Assembly: GCA_002632325.1 (NCBI GenBank)
Contig: NSJK01000016.1
Coordinates: 1 to 64,000, forward strand
Length of the DNA: 64,000 bases
Reading direction: 5' to 3'
Source: Lysobacterales bacterium
Lineage (GTDB): Bacteria > Pseudomonadota > Gammaproteobacteria > Xanthomonadales > Rhodanobacteraceae
Position 1 is the first letter of the stretch. Every line of letters starts with the position of its first letter. The notes under the pieces were generated by a model that did not search any database, was not told the DNA's origin, and was given only the letters and a program-made list of their open reading frames with translations. The position numbers and the translations under genes are program-made. Positions 52,043-61,581 of the stretch are shown one piece after another.

Positions 52043-52488
52043 GAGCGTGGTGACTGAGACGACAAGGCGTGGGCGTCGGTCTGTGCGCACGATCCGGATG
52101 CCGTGTCGGAACGCTGATCGGCGCTCGTGCAATCTGCAATCCGTGATTGCACTTGATCGTCGTGCACGGCGTGCGATTCCGCAGAACCCCAAGCGCCTTC
52201 ACCCTGTGCGTCTTGCGCTGCTGCGGCATCCTCATTACATCCATCGCGCATCGAACGTGCAACGACGGAACCTTCGGCACCCTCGCTGCTCGCTGCCCGT
52301 GGCGATGCGGATTCAGCGGAATCACTTTCGCTCGGCGTTCGCTCGGGCGCAGGATCGTCGAGCAGGGGCATGAACTTGGGCGTGTCCAGATCATCGAACT
52401 GATCGTGATCGACTGCCCAGAAGAAGGCGATGCCGGCGCCGAGCGCAAACAGGATTGACAGCGGGATCATCACCAGCAGGATGTTCAT
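52039..52488 (-). CDS. ccoS: CcoS-like cbb3 oxidase maturation protein with long C-terminal tail
   Basis: 149 residues. The first 50 are a normal CcoS: a membrane helix (ILLVMIPLSILFALGAGIAF) then FFWAVDHDQFDDLDTPKF. CcoS is needed for cofactor insertion into cbb3 oxidase. Most CcoS proteins stop soon after this; here about 95 acidic, Ser/Ala-rich, low-complexity residues follow to the TGA that overlaps the next start codon (ATGA). It overlaps ccoI by 4 bp on the upstream side. Confidence 0.88.
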   Translation of the reverse strand: MNILLVMIPLSILFALGAGIAFFWAVDHDQFDDLDTPKFMPLLDDPAPERTPSESDSAESASPRAASSEGAEGSVVARSMRDGCNEDAAAAQDAQGEGAWGSAESHAVHDDQVQSRIADCTSADQRSDTASGSCAQTDAHALSSQSPRS

Positions 52489-54905
52489 GCCAGCGCCTCG
52501 CGTGGCGTGGCCAGCGCTGCCTTTGCATCGTTGCGGCCGATGCGCGTGGCATTGAGCACGACGATGAGCGAGCTCGCCGACATGCCGATCGCGGCGAGCC
52601 AAGGCGGCACGAAGCCGAGTGCGCCGAAGGGCACGGCGACGAGGTTGTAGACCAGTGCCCAGCGCTGGTTCTGGCGCAGGATGCGCAGGGTCTCGCGCGC
52701 GATGGCGATCGCTTCGGGCAGGGCGGTGAGGCGCGACTGCGCGAGCACGATGTCGCTGGATGCCTGCGCGAACTGGCTGCCGCTGGCGAGGGCGACGGCG
52801 ACATCGGCGCCCGCGAGCACGGGCGCATCGTTGACGCCGTCACCCACTGCGATCACGCGCGCGCCCTCGCTGCGCAGCCCCTGCAGATGCGCGAGCTTGT
52901 CGGCGGGGCTCTGACGCGCCTGCCACCGCTCGATGCCGGCGCGCTGGGCCAGCGCCTCGACCTTGGCCTGGGCATCGCCGCTGAGAATTCCCAGTGCGAG
53001 GCCGGCCTCGCGCAGCGCATGGACGGATTCGCGCGCACCCGGGCGCAACTGCTCGTCGATGCGCCATGCCGCGATCATACCGTGCTCATCGGCGAGCACG
53101 AGGGCATCGTCATCGAGCGCGGTTTCCGCACGGTCGCCGAGTGCGAAACGCGCGTGACCCAGACGCAAGGCGCGGCCATCGACGCGGCCGCGCAGGCCCT
53201 GACCGCCGAGTTCCTCGACGTCTTCGGCGCGACGGAGCGGCGCTGCTTCAGCGGCGGCAACCACGACGCGCGAGAGCGGATGAGTGCTGCTGCGCGCAAG
53301 CGCGGCGGCGAGTGCGAGCGCATCGTCGGTCTGCGCGGGCCCGATCGGCTGCAGGCTCGCTTGTGGCTGAGTCAGCGTGCCGGTCTTGTCGAACACCAGA
53401 TGCGTGGCGCCGGCGAGTGTTTCGATGGCGTCGGCATGCACGACCAGCACGCCGCGTTGCGCGAGCAGGGCGAGTGCGCGCGTGAGCGCGGCGGGCACGG
53501 CGAGTGCGAATGCGCAGGGACAGGACACCACCAGCACCGCGAGCGTGGCGGCGAAGGCGCGCGAGGGATCGAACCAGCTCCAGCCGATTGCGGTGAGCGC
53601 GGCAAGCGTGAGCACGCGCGCGACGAAGCGTGCGGCCGCGGCTTCACCTGCGCAGGCCAGACGCGGGCGCTCGGTCTGCGCGCGCGTGACGAGTGCGACG
53701 ATGCCGGCGAGCGCGGTATCGGCGCCGACGCGCTCGACGCGCAGTTGCGCCGGACCTTCGACGACGACGCTGCCGGCAATCAGCTTGTCGCCGCGGCGCT
53801 TGGCGAGCGGCGTGGATTCGCCCGAGAGCAGGGCTTCATCGACGCGGCAGTGCGCGCTTTCGAGCACGCCATCGGCGGGAATCGAGCTGCCCTGCGCCAG
53901 ATGCACGAGATCGCCCGGCACGAGTTCGATTGCGCCGACGCGCTCCTGCGTGCCGTCGCTGCGGATGCGCTGCGCGAACGCAGGCGTGAGGCGCGCGAGC
54001 GCATCGCTCAGGTCACCGGCACGGTGGCGCGCCTTGAGTTCCAGATGGCGACCGATCAGAAGGAAGAACACGAACATGCTGACCGAGTCGAAATAGACCT
54101 CGTGTCCGCCGGTCATCGCCTCGATCACGCTGGCGCCATAGATCAGCGCGATCGCGATCGCCACCGGCACGTCCATGCCCAGACGGCGCGCGCGCAAGGC
54201 GCGCAGGGCGCCGGCGAAGAACGGCTGCGCGGCGTAGAACACCACCGGCGTGGCGACCAGCAGACCGAACCAGCGGAACAGGTCGCGGGTGGGCGTGTCC
54301 ATCGCCGAGAACGCGCCCAGATACAGCGCGCTCGCATACATCATCGCCTGCATCGCGCCCAAGCCGGCGACGACCAGACGCTTGAGCGCGGTGCGCGATT
54401 CGCGCCGGCGCGCATCATCGAGTGCGGCGGCATCGAGCGGCAGCGCGGCATAGCCGGCGCGTGCGAAGGCTTCGACCACGCGTGCGAGTTCGCAACGCTG
54501 CGCATCCCAGACGATGCGCGCGCGACGTGCGGCCGCGTTGACCTGCACGAGTTCGACGCCGGGCAGGGCGCCGAGTGCGCGTTCGATCAGCCACACGCAG
54601 GCCGCGCAGCGCAGGCCATCGACGAGGAACACGCCTTCGCGACGATCGCCGTCGAGTTCGCGCACGACATGACGGGCAAGATCCGGACGCCGCCAGGTTG
54701 CCGCTTCGATCGGCGCATCACTCGCGGGACGCAAGGCCGGTTGCGTGCGCAGGCGGTAGTAGTCGGCCAGCCCGAGTTGGTCGATCCACTGCGCGGCGGC
54801 GCGGCAGCCCTGACAGCACACCGGATGACTGACGCCGGCGACCGTGGCATGGATCGTCTCGCCGGCCGGCAGTGCTTCGCCGCAATGCCAGCAGTTTGCG
54901 TTCAC
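52485..54905 (-). CDS. ccoI: Copper-translocating P-type ATPase CcoI (CopA2-like)
   Basis: 806 residues. The N-terminal zinc-ribbon-like CWHCGEALPAG...CCQGC is typical of CcoI/FixI. A heavy-metal domain follows with LRCAACVWLIERALG. The transport helix has SCPCAFALA (CPC), the phosphorylation site is FDKTGTLTQP, and GDGVNDAPVLAGADVAVAL is the hinge motif. It supplies periplasmic copper for cbb3 oxidase assembly. It starts at GTG 54905 with AGGAG six bases upstream, overlapping the ccoH stop by 4 bp. Confidence 0.95.
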   Translation of the reverse strand: MNANCWHCGEALPAGETIHATVAGVSHPVCCQGCRAAAQWIDQLGLADYYRLRTQPALRPASDAPIEAATWRRPDLARHVVRELDGDRREGVFLVDGLRCAACVWLIERALGALPGVELVQVNAAARRARIVWDAQRCELARVVEAFARAGYAALPLDAAALDDARRRESRTALKRLVVAGLGAMQAMMYASALYLGAFSAMDTPTRDLFRWFGLLVATPVVFYAAQPFFAGALRALRARRLGMDVPVAIAIALIYGASVIEAMTGGHEVYFDSVSMFVFFLLIGRHLELKARHRAGDLSDALARLTPAFAQRIRSDGTQERVGAIELVPGDLVHLAQGSSIPADGVLESAHCRVDEALLSGESTPLAKRRGDKLIAGSVVVEGPAQLRVERVGADTALAGIVALVTRAQTERPRLACAGEAAAARFVARVLTLAALTAIGWSWFDPSRAFAATLAVLVVSCPCAFALAVPAALTRALALLAQRGVLVVHADAIETLAGATHLVFDKTGTLTQPQASLQPIGPAQTDDALALAAALARSSTHPLSRVVVAAAEAAPLRRAEDVEELGGQGLRGRVDGRALRLGHARFALGDRAETALDDDALVLADEHGMIAAWRIDEQLRPGARESVHALREAGLALGILSGDAQAKVEALAQRAGIERWQARQSPADKLAHLQGLRSEGARVIAVGDGVNDAPVLAGADVAVALASGSQFAQASSDIVLAQSRLTALPEAIAIARETLRILRQNQRWALVYNLVAVPFGALGFVPPWLAAIGMSASSLIVVLNATRIGRNDAKAALATPREALA

Positions 54906-55105
54906 GGTCGCTCCTGCTCCGCAGGCGGCGCTGCACTCGGCGCGGCGGGTCGGTTCAGCGGCATCTTGAGGATCACCTGCGCGTCCGGCGCGATCGGCTC
55001 GTCGGCATGGCGCGCGCCGAGCACGATCATCCAGATGCAGCCCGCGAGCGAACCGACGAGCACGAAGGCGGCGAGCCAGATCACCGGCTCGCGATACCAC
55101 ACCAT
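54902..55105 (-). CDS. Short CcoH/FixH-like membrane protein
   Basis: 67 residues: MVWYREPVIWLAAFVLVGSL, one membrane helix, then a short periplasmic part ending in a Pro/Ala tail. Position between ccoP and ccoI and the WYREPxxWL start fit FixH/CcoH, but the usual folded periplasmic domain (total about 150 residues) is missing. A longer start at 55147 would overlap ccoP by 32 bp. The identification depends mainly on position. Confidence 0.6.
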   Translation of the reverse strand: MVWYREPVIWLAAFVLVGSLAGCIWMIVLGARHADEPIAPDAQVILKMPLNRPAAPSAAPPAEQERP

Positions 55106-55115
55106 CCGTGGTGCT

Positions 55116-56021
55116 TCAGTGCGCGGCGTTGGCGTGCGAGCGTGCATAGACCCACGCGGCGATCAGGCGCGCGTCGGTGTCGGTCAAGCGCGTGCGCCAG
55201 GCCGGCATCACGCCGCTGCGGCCATTGCGGATGGTCTGCTCGATGGTCGCGAGGTCGCGGCCATAGAGTTCATCGGCCGTGGTGAGGTTGGGCGCGCCCA
55301 GCGCCGGATTGCCGGTGCCGGTCGGGCCGTGACAGGCCGCGCACACCGCGAAGTTTTCTGCACCGAGCTTGGCCTTGGCCGGCGAGTGATCGCGGCCCGA
55401 GAGGCTGAGCACGTAGTTGGCGAGATTCTCGATCGCGGCCTTGTCGAGGCTGCTCGAGAACGGCGGCATCGTGCCGTGGCGACCATCGAGGATGCTGGTG
55501 AGCAGGGTGGCGCCGTCGCCGCCGTAGATCCAGGTCGCATCGATGAGGTTGGGCGCGCCGATCACGCGGTTGCCGTGGCCCTCGCGCCCATGACAGGCCG
55601 CGCAGTTGTCGATGAACAAGCGCTCACCCATGCGCGTGGCGGTGCTGTCGGCAGCGAGCGCATCGACCGGCTTGCCGGCGAAACCGGCGAGGATCGGATC
55701 GAGCTTGGCGCGATTGGCGGCAGTGTCTTGGGCCAGTTGCTTGTGCGAAGTCCAGCCGAGCGAACCCTTGCTCGAACCAAAGCCCGGATACAGGTACAGA
55801 TAGGCGAAGCCGATCACGAACATCGCGCCCGACATCACGATCCACCACAGCGGCAGACGGTTCATGCCTTCGCGCAGCACGCCATGCGCCCACACGTGAC
55901 CGGTGGTGCCATCGGGCAGGGTCGGAATCTTCACGCGCGGTCCCCACAGGAACAGGAACAGCGTGATGCCGAGGTTGAACACGATGAGGAACATGATCCA
56001 GCCGGACCAGAACGGACTCAT
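55116..56021 (-). CDS. ccoP: cbb3-type cytochrome c oxidase subunit III CcoP
   Basis: 301 residues, membrane anchored by two N-terminal helices (WSGWIMFLIVFNLGITLFLF and LPLWWIVMSGAMFVIGFAYL). Two c-type haem domains follow with CAACH sites (in FIDNCAACHGREGHG and FAVCAACHGPTGTG) and distal methionines in GTMPPF and GVMPAW. It transfers electrons from soluble cytochromes to CcoO/CcoN. The start overlaps the ccoQ stop (ATGA). Confidence 0.96.
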   Translation of the reverse strand: MSPFWSGWIMFLIVFNLGITLFLFLWGPRVKIPTLPDGTTGHVWAHGVLREGMNRLPLWWIVMSGAMFVIGFAYLYLYPGFGSSKGSLGWTSHKQLAQDTAANRAKLDPILAGFAGKPVDALAADSTATRMGERLFIDNCAACHGREGHGNRVIGAPNLIDATWIYGGDGATLLTSILDGRHGTMPPFSSSLDKAAIENLANYVLSLSGRDHSPAKAKLGAENFAVCAACHGPTGTGNPALGAPNLTTADELYGRDLATIEQTIRNGRSGVMPAWRTRLTDTDARLIAAWVYARSHANAAH

Positions 56022-56179
56022 TGCGATTGCTCCTCATCGTCCATCGGGATGCGCGCAAGCGCGTCATACTTCTGCTTGTGACGAGCGTTCCAGACCCAGA
56101 TCCAGATGCCGATGAAACTGAGCATCGAGGCCACGGTCACCACGCCGGCGAGATTGCCCCAGAACGGACTGAGCGTCAT
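56018..56179 (-). CDS. ccoQ: cbb3-type cytochrome c oxidase subunit CcoQ
   Basis: A 53-residue membrane protein beginning [20 protein letters not shown], then [15 protein letters not shown] and an acidic C-terminus. It stabilises the CcoNOP complex. It overlaps both neighbours by 4 bp. It is too short for most default gene callers but is clear from position and pattern. Confidence 0.9.
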   Translation of the reverse strand: MTLSPFWGNLAGVVTVASMLSFIGIWIWVWNARHKQKYDALARIPMDDEEQSQ

Positions 56180-56832
56180 GGCGCGGCCTGCTGCGGTTTG
56201 GCATTGGTCGGCTCGTTGGCGATGCCCAGCCCCTGCAGGTAGGCGACCACCGCATCGAGCTCGGTCTGACCGCTGACCGCGGCCTTGGCACCGGCGATGT
56301 CGGCATCGCTGTAGGGGTCGCCGAGGAAGCGCAGCGTGCGCATGCGCGCGGCGATGTCATCGCCATCGACCAGTGCCTGCGCCAGCCACGGATACGAGGG
56401 CATGTTCGACTCGGGCACCACCGAGCGCGGGTCGCGCAGATGCTGGCGCTGCCATTCGTCGCTGTACTTGCCGCCGACGCGCGCGAGGTCGGGCCCGGTG
56501 CGCTTGGAGCCCCACTGGTGCGGGCGATCGTAGACAGATTCCTCGGCGGTCGAGAATGGCCCGTAGCGTTCGGTCTCGGCACGCAGCGCACGGATCATCT
56601 GCGAATGGCACAGGTAGCAACCTTCGCGCACGTAGATGTCCTTGCCGGCCAGACGCAGGGCGTCGTAGGGCTTCACGCCCAGCGCCGGCTTGACTTCGTG
56701 CGCCGCCATGAAGATCGGCGTGATCTCGGCGAGGCCGCCGAGCGAAACCATGATCGCGGTGAGAATGCCGAGCAGGCCGGCACGCTTCTCGATCGCTTCG
56801 AAATACTTGTAACCGCGGTATCCACCAGCCAT
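56176..56832 (-). CDS. ccoO: cbb3-type cytochrome c oxidase subunit II CcoO
   Basis: 218 residues: an N-terminal membrane anchor ([20 protein letters not shown]) and one monoheme domain with [37 protein letters not shown] and a distal methionine in [10 protein letters not shown], all strongly conserved in CcoO. It carries electrons from CcoP to the CcoN haems. It starts 10 bp after ccoN. Confidence 0.97.
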   Translation of the reverse strand: MAGGYRGYKYFEAIEKRAGLLGILTAIMVSLGGLAEITPIFMAAHEVKPALGVKPYDALRLAGKDIYVREGCYLCHSQMIRALRAETERYGPFSTAEESVYDRPHQWGSKRTGPDLARVGGKYSDEWQRQHLRDPRSVVPESNMPSYPWLAQALVDGDDIAARMRTLRFLGDPYSDADIAGAKAAVSGQTELDAVVAYLQGLGIANEPTNAKPQQAAP

Positions 56833-56842
56833 CGTCGTCTCC

Positions 56843-58309
56843 TCAACCCATGGCCGGCAGCGGCGCGGGGACCTGAGCCGTTTCGGGCTCGGGAATCGGT
56901 ACCGGAATCGGCGTGATCAGCTTGGCGCGTGCGTGCGCAGCCGTGTGCCACAGGTTCCACGCCATCACCACCATGCCCGCGAGCACGAACATGCCGCCGA
57001 GCCAGCGCACCGCGTACAGCGGCTTGATCGCCAGCAGGCTGTCGATGAAGGCATGCGTGAGCGAACCGTCGGGATTGGTCGCGCGCCACATCAGGCCTTC
57101 GGTGACGCCAGCCACCCACATCGCCAGCACGTACAGCAACACGCCGGTGGTGTGCAGCCAGAAGTGCCATTCCATTGCCGTGTTGGAATGCATCGCCGGG
57201 CGGCCGAGCGCGCGCGGTGCCATCGCATAGAGCGAGCCGATCGTGATCATCGCGACCCAGCCGATCGAACCCGAATGCACGTGGGCGACGGTCCAGTCGG
57301 TGTAGTGCGAGAGCGCGTTGACGGTCTTGATCGCCATCATCGAGCCTTCGAAGGTCGAGGCCGCGTAGAACACCAGCGCGATCACCATGAACTTCGCCGC
57401 CGGATCGGTCTTGAGCTTGTGCCAGGAACCGTTGAAGGTGAGCAGGCCGTTGGCGGCCGAACCCCAGCTGGGCATCAACAGGATCAACGAGAAGGCCATG
57501 CCGACCGACTGCACCCAATCAGGCAAGGCGGTGTACATCAGGTGATGCGAACCCGCCCACATGTAGATCGAGATCAGCGCCCAGAAATTGACGATCGAGA
57601 AGCGGTAGCTCCACAAGGGCTGCTGCGCCTGACGCGGCACGAAGTAATACATCATGCCGAGGAAGCCCGCAGTGAGGAAAAACGCCACTGCGTTGTGGCC
57701 GTACCACCACTGCACCATCGCATCGACCACGCCCGAATAGATCGGATACGACTTGGTGAGTGACACCGGCACGGCGAGGTTGTTGACGATGTGCAACAGG
57801 CCCACGGCGATGATGAAGGCGCCGTAGTACCAGTTGGCGACATAGATGTGGCGAATGCGCCGGCGCGCGAGCGTGGCGAAGAACACGAAACCGAAGCTCA
57901 CCCACACCACGGCGATCAGGATGTCGATGAACCATTCCGGTTCGGCGTATTCCTTGCTCTGGGTGATGCCCAGCGGCATCGTCAGCATCGCCAGCACGCA
58001 GATCAGCTGCCAGCCCCAGAAGGTGAGGTTCGCCACGCGCGGAAAGGCCAGTCGCGTGTGACCGGTGCGCTGCACGACGTAATAGCAGGTGCCCATCAGC
58101 GCCGAACCACCGAAGGCGAAGATCACGCCGAAGGTGTGATCCGGGCGCAAGCGACTGAAGGTGAGGAAGGGAACGTCGAAGTTCCAGAACGGCCACGCGA
58201 GTTCGGCAGCGATCCACACGCCCACCGACATGCCGATGATGCCCCACACCGCCGCAGCGAGCAGGAACAGGCGTACGACCTGATCGTTGTAGGTTTCTGT
58301 CTTGGGCAT
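56843..58309 (-). CDS. ccoN: cbb3-type cytochrome c oxidase catalytic subunit I CcoN
   Basis: 488 residues with 12 predicted helices. Haem and copper ligand regions are recognisable: [13 protein letters not shown] (low-spin haem b His), [20 protein letters not shown] (CuB His and active-site Tyr region), [15 protein letters not shown] (CuB His pair) and [14 protein letters not shown] (haem ligands). It is a high-affinity terminal oxidase for low oxygen. It lies 102 bp downstream of the sco gene on the same strand; no strong FNR site is seen in that gap, so it may be partly transcribed from the nirK side. Confidence 0.97.
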   Translation of the reverse strand: MPKTETYNDQVVRLFLLAAAVWGIIGMSVGVWIAAELAWPFWNFDVPFLTFSRLRPDHTFGVIFAFGGSALMGTCYYVVQRTGHTRLAFPRVANLTFWGWQLICVLAMLTMPLGITQSKEYAEPEWFIDILIAVVWVSFGFVFFATLARRRIRHIYVANWYYGAFIIAVGLLHIVNNLAVPVSLTKSYPIYSGVVDAMVQWWYGHNAVAFFLTAGFLGMMYYFVPRQAQQPLWSYRFSIVNFWALISIYMWAGSHHLMYTALPDWVQSVGMAFSLILLMPSWGSAANGLLTFNGSWHKLKTDPAAKFMVIALVFYAASTFEGSMMAIKTVNALSHYTDWTVAHVHSGSIGWVAMITIGSLYAMAPRALGRPAMHSNTAMEWHFWLHTTGVLLYVLAMWVAGVTEGLMWRATNPDGSLTHAFIDSLLAIKPLYAVRWLGGMFVLAGMVVMAWNLWHTAAHARAKLITPIPVPIPEPETAQVPAPLPAMG

Positions 58310-58411
58310 CGGCAGGCTCCCCCGGAAAACGCCATTATCGGCGATTTGTGCGCCGCATCACCAGTGCTGCGGGGCGAAAGCCTGCATCGCCTGCACCTTG
58401 CGTTTGCCGAT

Positions 58412-58993
58412 TCAGGGCGTTGCCAGCGCGCGTTGCACCGCGGCGACGAAATCCGGATCGGCTTCGCCGAGTTTCTCGCTGCGCGCGAGCACGCGGCCCT
58501 GCGCGTCGAGCAGCACCAGTGCGCTGGAATGGCTGAATTCGCCATCGTCGAGGCGTTTGTATTGCACGCCCAGAACCGCAGCGATGCGACGCACGTCGTT
58601 GGCTTGCGCGCGCATCAAATGCCAGTGTGGAGAATCGACGTGACGCTTGTGCGCGAGTTCCTTGAGCACAGCCGGCGTGTCGCGGTCGGGATCGAGGCTG
58701 ATGAGCACGACCTCGATGCCCTCGCGCTGGGCAGGTTCGAGCGCGCGTTCGGTCTTGCGCACGCTGTCGATGATGAGCGGGCAGACGAACTTGCATGAGG
58801 CATAGAACATCGCCGCGATCACCGGCTTGCCTTGCGTGTCGGCGAGCTTGCGTGACTTGCCGTGTTGATCGGTGAGTGGCGCATCAAGGTGATAGATCGA
58901 GTCACCCGGCAGCGGCGCGCCATGCGCAGCGCGACTTGCGGCAAGACCGAGGATCGCCACCAGCGCGCAGGAAAGAAGGCGGTGCCAGTTCAT
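58412..58993 (-). CDS. SCO1/SenC family copper chaperone
   Basis: A 193-residue precursor with a signal peptide (LLSCALVAILGLAASRAAHG). The thioredoxin-like domain has the copper-binding motif YASCKFVCPLI (CxxxC) and the distal histidine in DGEFSHSSAL. SCO proteins deliver copper to oxidase CuA/CuB or, in nitrite-reducing contexts, possibly to NirK. The start codon overlaps the nirV stop by 4 bp, so it is translated with nirK-nirV; ccoN lies downstream. Confidence 0.93.
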   Translation of the reverse strand: MNWHRLLSCALVAILGLAASRAAHGAPLPGDSIYHLDAPLTDQHGKSRKLADTQGKPVIAAMFYASCKFVCPLIIDSVRKTERALEPAQREGIEVVLISLDPDRDTPAVLKELAHKRHVDSPHWHLMRAQANDVRRIAAVLGVQYKRLDDGEFSHSSALVLLDAQGRVLARSEKLGEADPDFVAAVQRALATP

Positions 58994-59826
58994 TTCGAGG
59001 TCTCCTTGAGGTCGCGGGCGCAGCGAAAGCCCATGCTGGTCGTGGTATCGGCTGCCTTGAGCGAGGACAGCATCGCGATGCGCATGAGCAGGGCGTAGTT
59101 GTCGCGGTCGCGCATCGACAGCGCGGCGGCACCGCAGAACTTGAGGCGGTCGGGGTCATTCTGGTCGCGGCTGTCGGCGCTCACCATCATCGCCGCATAG
59201 TCGTCGACCCACTCCCAGACCAGACCGTGCAGATCGCGCACGCCGTAGAGGTTGGCGGCACCACCCACGGATGCCAATGCGCCGCGTGAAGGTTTGGCGT
59301 ACCAGTCGAGCAACTGCTGACGCCACCTTGGATCGTTGCGCGCATCGGCCGTCGTGGTGCTGGCCGCCGCCGCTCGTTCCCATTCGATCCAGCTTGGCAG
59401 GCGTGCGCCTTCTGCTTCGCAAAAGGCCTGCGCCGCAAACCAGCTCACGCGCGTGACGGGTTGATTCGACAAGGCGTCCTTGCCGAGCACGCTGGCTGAC
59501 TGCCAATGACCCAGATAGCCGGCGTCGGCGAATACCGCAGGCGCCTGCCCGCGTTGCCATTGCGGATGGGCGAGCACGAAGGCGAGGAACTGCGCATTGG
59601 TGACGGGCTCTTCGCGCAGTGCATAGGCGGCCACCATCTGTGCGCGCGAGCCTTCACCTTCACTGATCACGCTGGTGAACGCGGTGACGGGAATCTCGTG
59701 GTAAGCTGGTGGCGCGGCGCTCAGTGGTGCAGTGACCGCGATGAGAGCGAACATCGTGAGCCGCCGCAGCGTGCGCGCACCGCGCATGGGCCATGCTTGC
59801 GGAACTGCGTCGTTGCGACGGCTCAT
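58990..59826 (-). CDS. nirV: NirV-like formylglycine-generating-enzyme-family protein
   Basis: A 278-residue precursor with a hydrophobic export signal (RRLTMFALIAVTAPLSAAPP). The SUMF1/FGE-type fold is seen in REEPVTNAQFLAFVLAHPQW, SNQPVTRVSWFAAQAFCEAE, ARLPSWIEWERAA, GVRDLHGLVWEWVDDY and SMGFRCARDL. NirV proteins of this family are commonly encoded next to nirK; their role in nitrite reductase maturation is unproven. It lies 13 bp after nirK and overlaps sco by 4 bp. GAGGAG lies 10 bases upstream. Confidence 0.88.
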   Translation of the reverse strand: MSRRNDAVPQAWPMRGARTLRRLTMFALIAVTAPLSAAPPAYHEIPVTAFTSVISEGEGSRAQMVAAYALREEPVTNAQFLAFVLAHPQWQRGQAPAVFADAGYLGHWQSASVLGKDALSNQPVTRVSWFAAQAFCEAEGARLPSWIEWERAAAASTTTADARNDPRWRQQLLDWYAKPSRGALASVGGAANLYGVRDLHGLVWEWVDDYAAMMVSADSRDQNDPDRLKFCGAAALSMRDRDNYALLMRIAMLSSLKAADTTTSMGFRCARDLKETSK

Positions 59827-59839
59827 GATGGCGTGCTCC

Positions 59840-61348
59840 TCAGTGCTCGGCCTGGGTTGCGTTGGGGTTTTGGGCGCGCATTGCGGCGGCCTCGGCCTTG
59901 GTCAGGCGACCTCCGGGATTCCCCCAGCTGTTGAGCACGAAGGTGCCGATGTTGGCGACTTCGTCGTCGGTGAGCTGGTTCATCGGCGGCATCACCGAGT
60001 TGTACTCGGCGCCGTTGACCGTGACCTTGCCGCTCACGCCATGCAGGATCGCCTCGATCAATTTCTTCGGTTCCCTGGCAAAGTAGTCGGACTTGGCGAG
60101 CGGCGGAAACACACCCTTGAGGCCTTCGCCATTGGCCTGATGGCAGACCGAGCAGGTGCCGGTGAAGAGCTGCTTGCCTGCGGCGATCTGCTCTTCCTTG
60201 GTCAGGGTGCCGCTGGCGTGCGCCTTGGCCGCCGTGGTGACCGCGGCGAGGTTGGGCTCGGCGCGGTCGCCGAGATAGACCTCGTCGACTTCCTTGCCCG
60301 AATAGATCGCCTTGTTCTCGGGGCCATCGACCTTGAGAATTGCCAGCGCGCCCTTGTTGAAGGCGCGGAAGATCGAGTGATCGACCAGCACATAGCTGCC
60401 GGGGACTTCGAGATGGAACTCGACGGATGCGGCGCCGCCAGCGGGGATCAGGGTGGTCTGCACGTTTTCCTGCGGATGGGTGCCGCCTTCGGGCTGCACC
60501 CTGTCGAAGATCTCGCCGATCACGTGGAAGCTCGACACCAGATTCGGACCGCCATTGCCCATGAACAGGCGCACGCGCTCACCGACCTTGGCACTGAGTG
60601 CCTTGTCGCCGGTCAGCGCGCCCTCGGCACCATTGAACAATACGTAGGTCGGGTTCTCGTCGATCGCCTTTTCCATGTCGAAGGGCTGATGACCTTTCTC
60701 GCGATACTTGCCGGTGGTGTAGAAATCGCCCTGCATCACGTAGTACTCGTGATCGACTGGCGGCAAGCCTTCGGGCGGCTCGACGAGAATCAGGCCGTAC
60801 ATGCCGTTGGCGACATGCATGCCCACCGGTGCGGTCGCGCAGTGGTAGACGTAGATGCCTTGATTGAGCGCCTTGAAGGTGAACTGCGACTTGTGGCCGG
60901 GCGCGGTGAAGCTCGAGGCGGCGCCGCCGCCCGGACCGGTCACGCCGTGCAGGTCGATGTTGTGCGGCATCTTGCTGTCGGGCGCGTTCTTGAGATGGAA
61001 CTCGACCGTATCGCCCTGACGCACGCGAATGAAGCTGCCGGGCACGGTGCCGCCGAAGGTCCAGAACGTGTAGGACACGCCTTCGGAGATCGGCATTTCC
61101 TTCTCGATCACTTCCAGTTCGACGATCACCTTGGCCGGATGGTCGCGATTGGTCGCTGGCGGGACATGCGGCGGACTGGTGAGGATCGCGTGGATCGGCT
61201 CGCCCTGCGGCGGTCCGAAATCCCCTTTGGCCGAACCGCCCGTGGTTCCGAGGGCGGCGTTGGCGTCACCGATACCGCCGGTGCCTATCGTGCAGCCGGC
61301 GAGTCCGGCGCCGGCAAGGATTACCAATGCAAGCAATACGCGTCTCAT
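59840..61348 (-). CDS. nirK: Copper nitrite reductase NirK with fused C-terminal cytochrome c domain
   Basis: A 502-residue lipoprotein precursor (lipobox GLAGC). Two cupredoxin domains (about 60-365): copper ligands in [32 protein letters not shown] (T2 His, T1 Cys, T1 His, T1 Met), catalytic His in [12 protein letters not shown] and T2 His in [15 protein letters not shown]; the proton-relay Asp is kept in HNID. The short C-x7-H loop resembles the cytochrome-fused Ralstonia-type NirK. The C-terminal class I cytochrome c has [11 protein letters not shown] and a methionine at SVMPPMNQL. It reduces nitrite to nitric oxide in the periplasm. It is first in nirK-nirV-sco and preceded by an FNR/DNR-like box. 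Confidence 0.96.
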   Translation of the reverse strand: MRRVLLALVILAGAGLAGCTIGTGGIGDANAALGTTGGSAKGDFGPPQGEPIHAILTSPPHVPPATNRDHPAKVIVELEVIEKEMPISEGVSYTFWTFGGTVPGSFIRVRQGDTVEFHLKNAPDSKMPHNIDLHGVTGPGGGAASSFTAPGHKSQFTFKALNQGIYVYHCATAPVGMHVANGMYGLILVEPPEGLPPVDHEYYVMQGDFYTTGKYREKGHQPFDMEKAIDENPTYVLFNGAEGALTGDKALSAKVGERVRLFMGNGGPNLVSSFHVIGEIFDRVQPEGGTHPQENVQTTLIPAGGAASVEFHLEVPGSYVLVDHSIFRAFNKGALAILKVDGPENKAIYSGKEVDEVYLGDRAEPNLAAVTTAAKAHASGTLTKEEQIAAGKQLFTGTCSVCHQANGEGLKGVFPPLAKSDYFAREPKKLIEAILHGVSGKVTVNGAEYNSVMPPMNQLTDDEVANIGTFVLNSWGNPGGRLTKAEAAAMRAQNPNATQAEH

Positions 61349-61420
61349 GGTTCACCTTTCACTTTTCAGGTTTGAAATCGTGATTGGAAGCGATTGTTGC
61401 GCGCGCAGCATCCTGGCGTC

Positions 61421-61434
61421 CTGATTTGGATCAA
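61421..61434 (-). promoter_or_regulatory. FNR/DNR-like box upstream of nirK
   Basis: TTGATCCAAATCAG on the minus strand matches TTGAT-N4-ATCAA in 9 of 10 defined positions. It is centred about 79 bp before the nirK start codon, a reasonable place for an activator at -41.5 if the leader is about 38 nt. It suggests anaerobic or NO-responsive control. Confidence 0.7.
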
Positions 61435-61500
61435 GCGACGGTTTGAATCTGCGCTCGATCGACCAAGGTTTGCCCGTCACGCCTTGGATCGGAGCGCTGA

Positions 61501-61514
61501 TTGATCGGCGTCAA
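61501..61514 (+). promoter_or_regulatory. FNR/DNR-like box upstream of the porin gene
   Basis: TTGATCGGCGTCAA differs from TTGAT-N4-ATCAA at one position. It is centred about 74 bp before the porin start. Together with the nirK box it points to shared oxygen/NO control across this divergent region. Confidence 0.6.
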
Positions 61515-61581
61515 TGAAATCGCGTCGTGTGTTGTGCACTGTGTCAACTTGCCCCGCTCAATACGATCTCCGGAGTCCGCC

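Noticed and set aside
52455..56081. Open frame of about 1200 codons opposite ccoI/ccoH/ccoP
   Set aside because: It lies antisense to certain cco genes with intact motifs, and the composition is low-complexity Arg/Glu/Gly. A shadow, not a gene.
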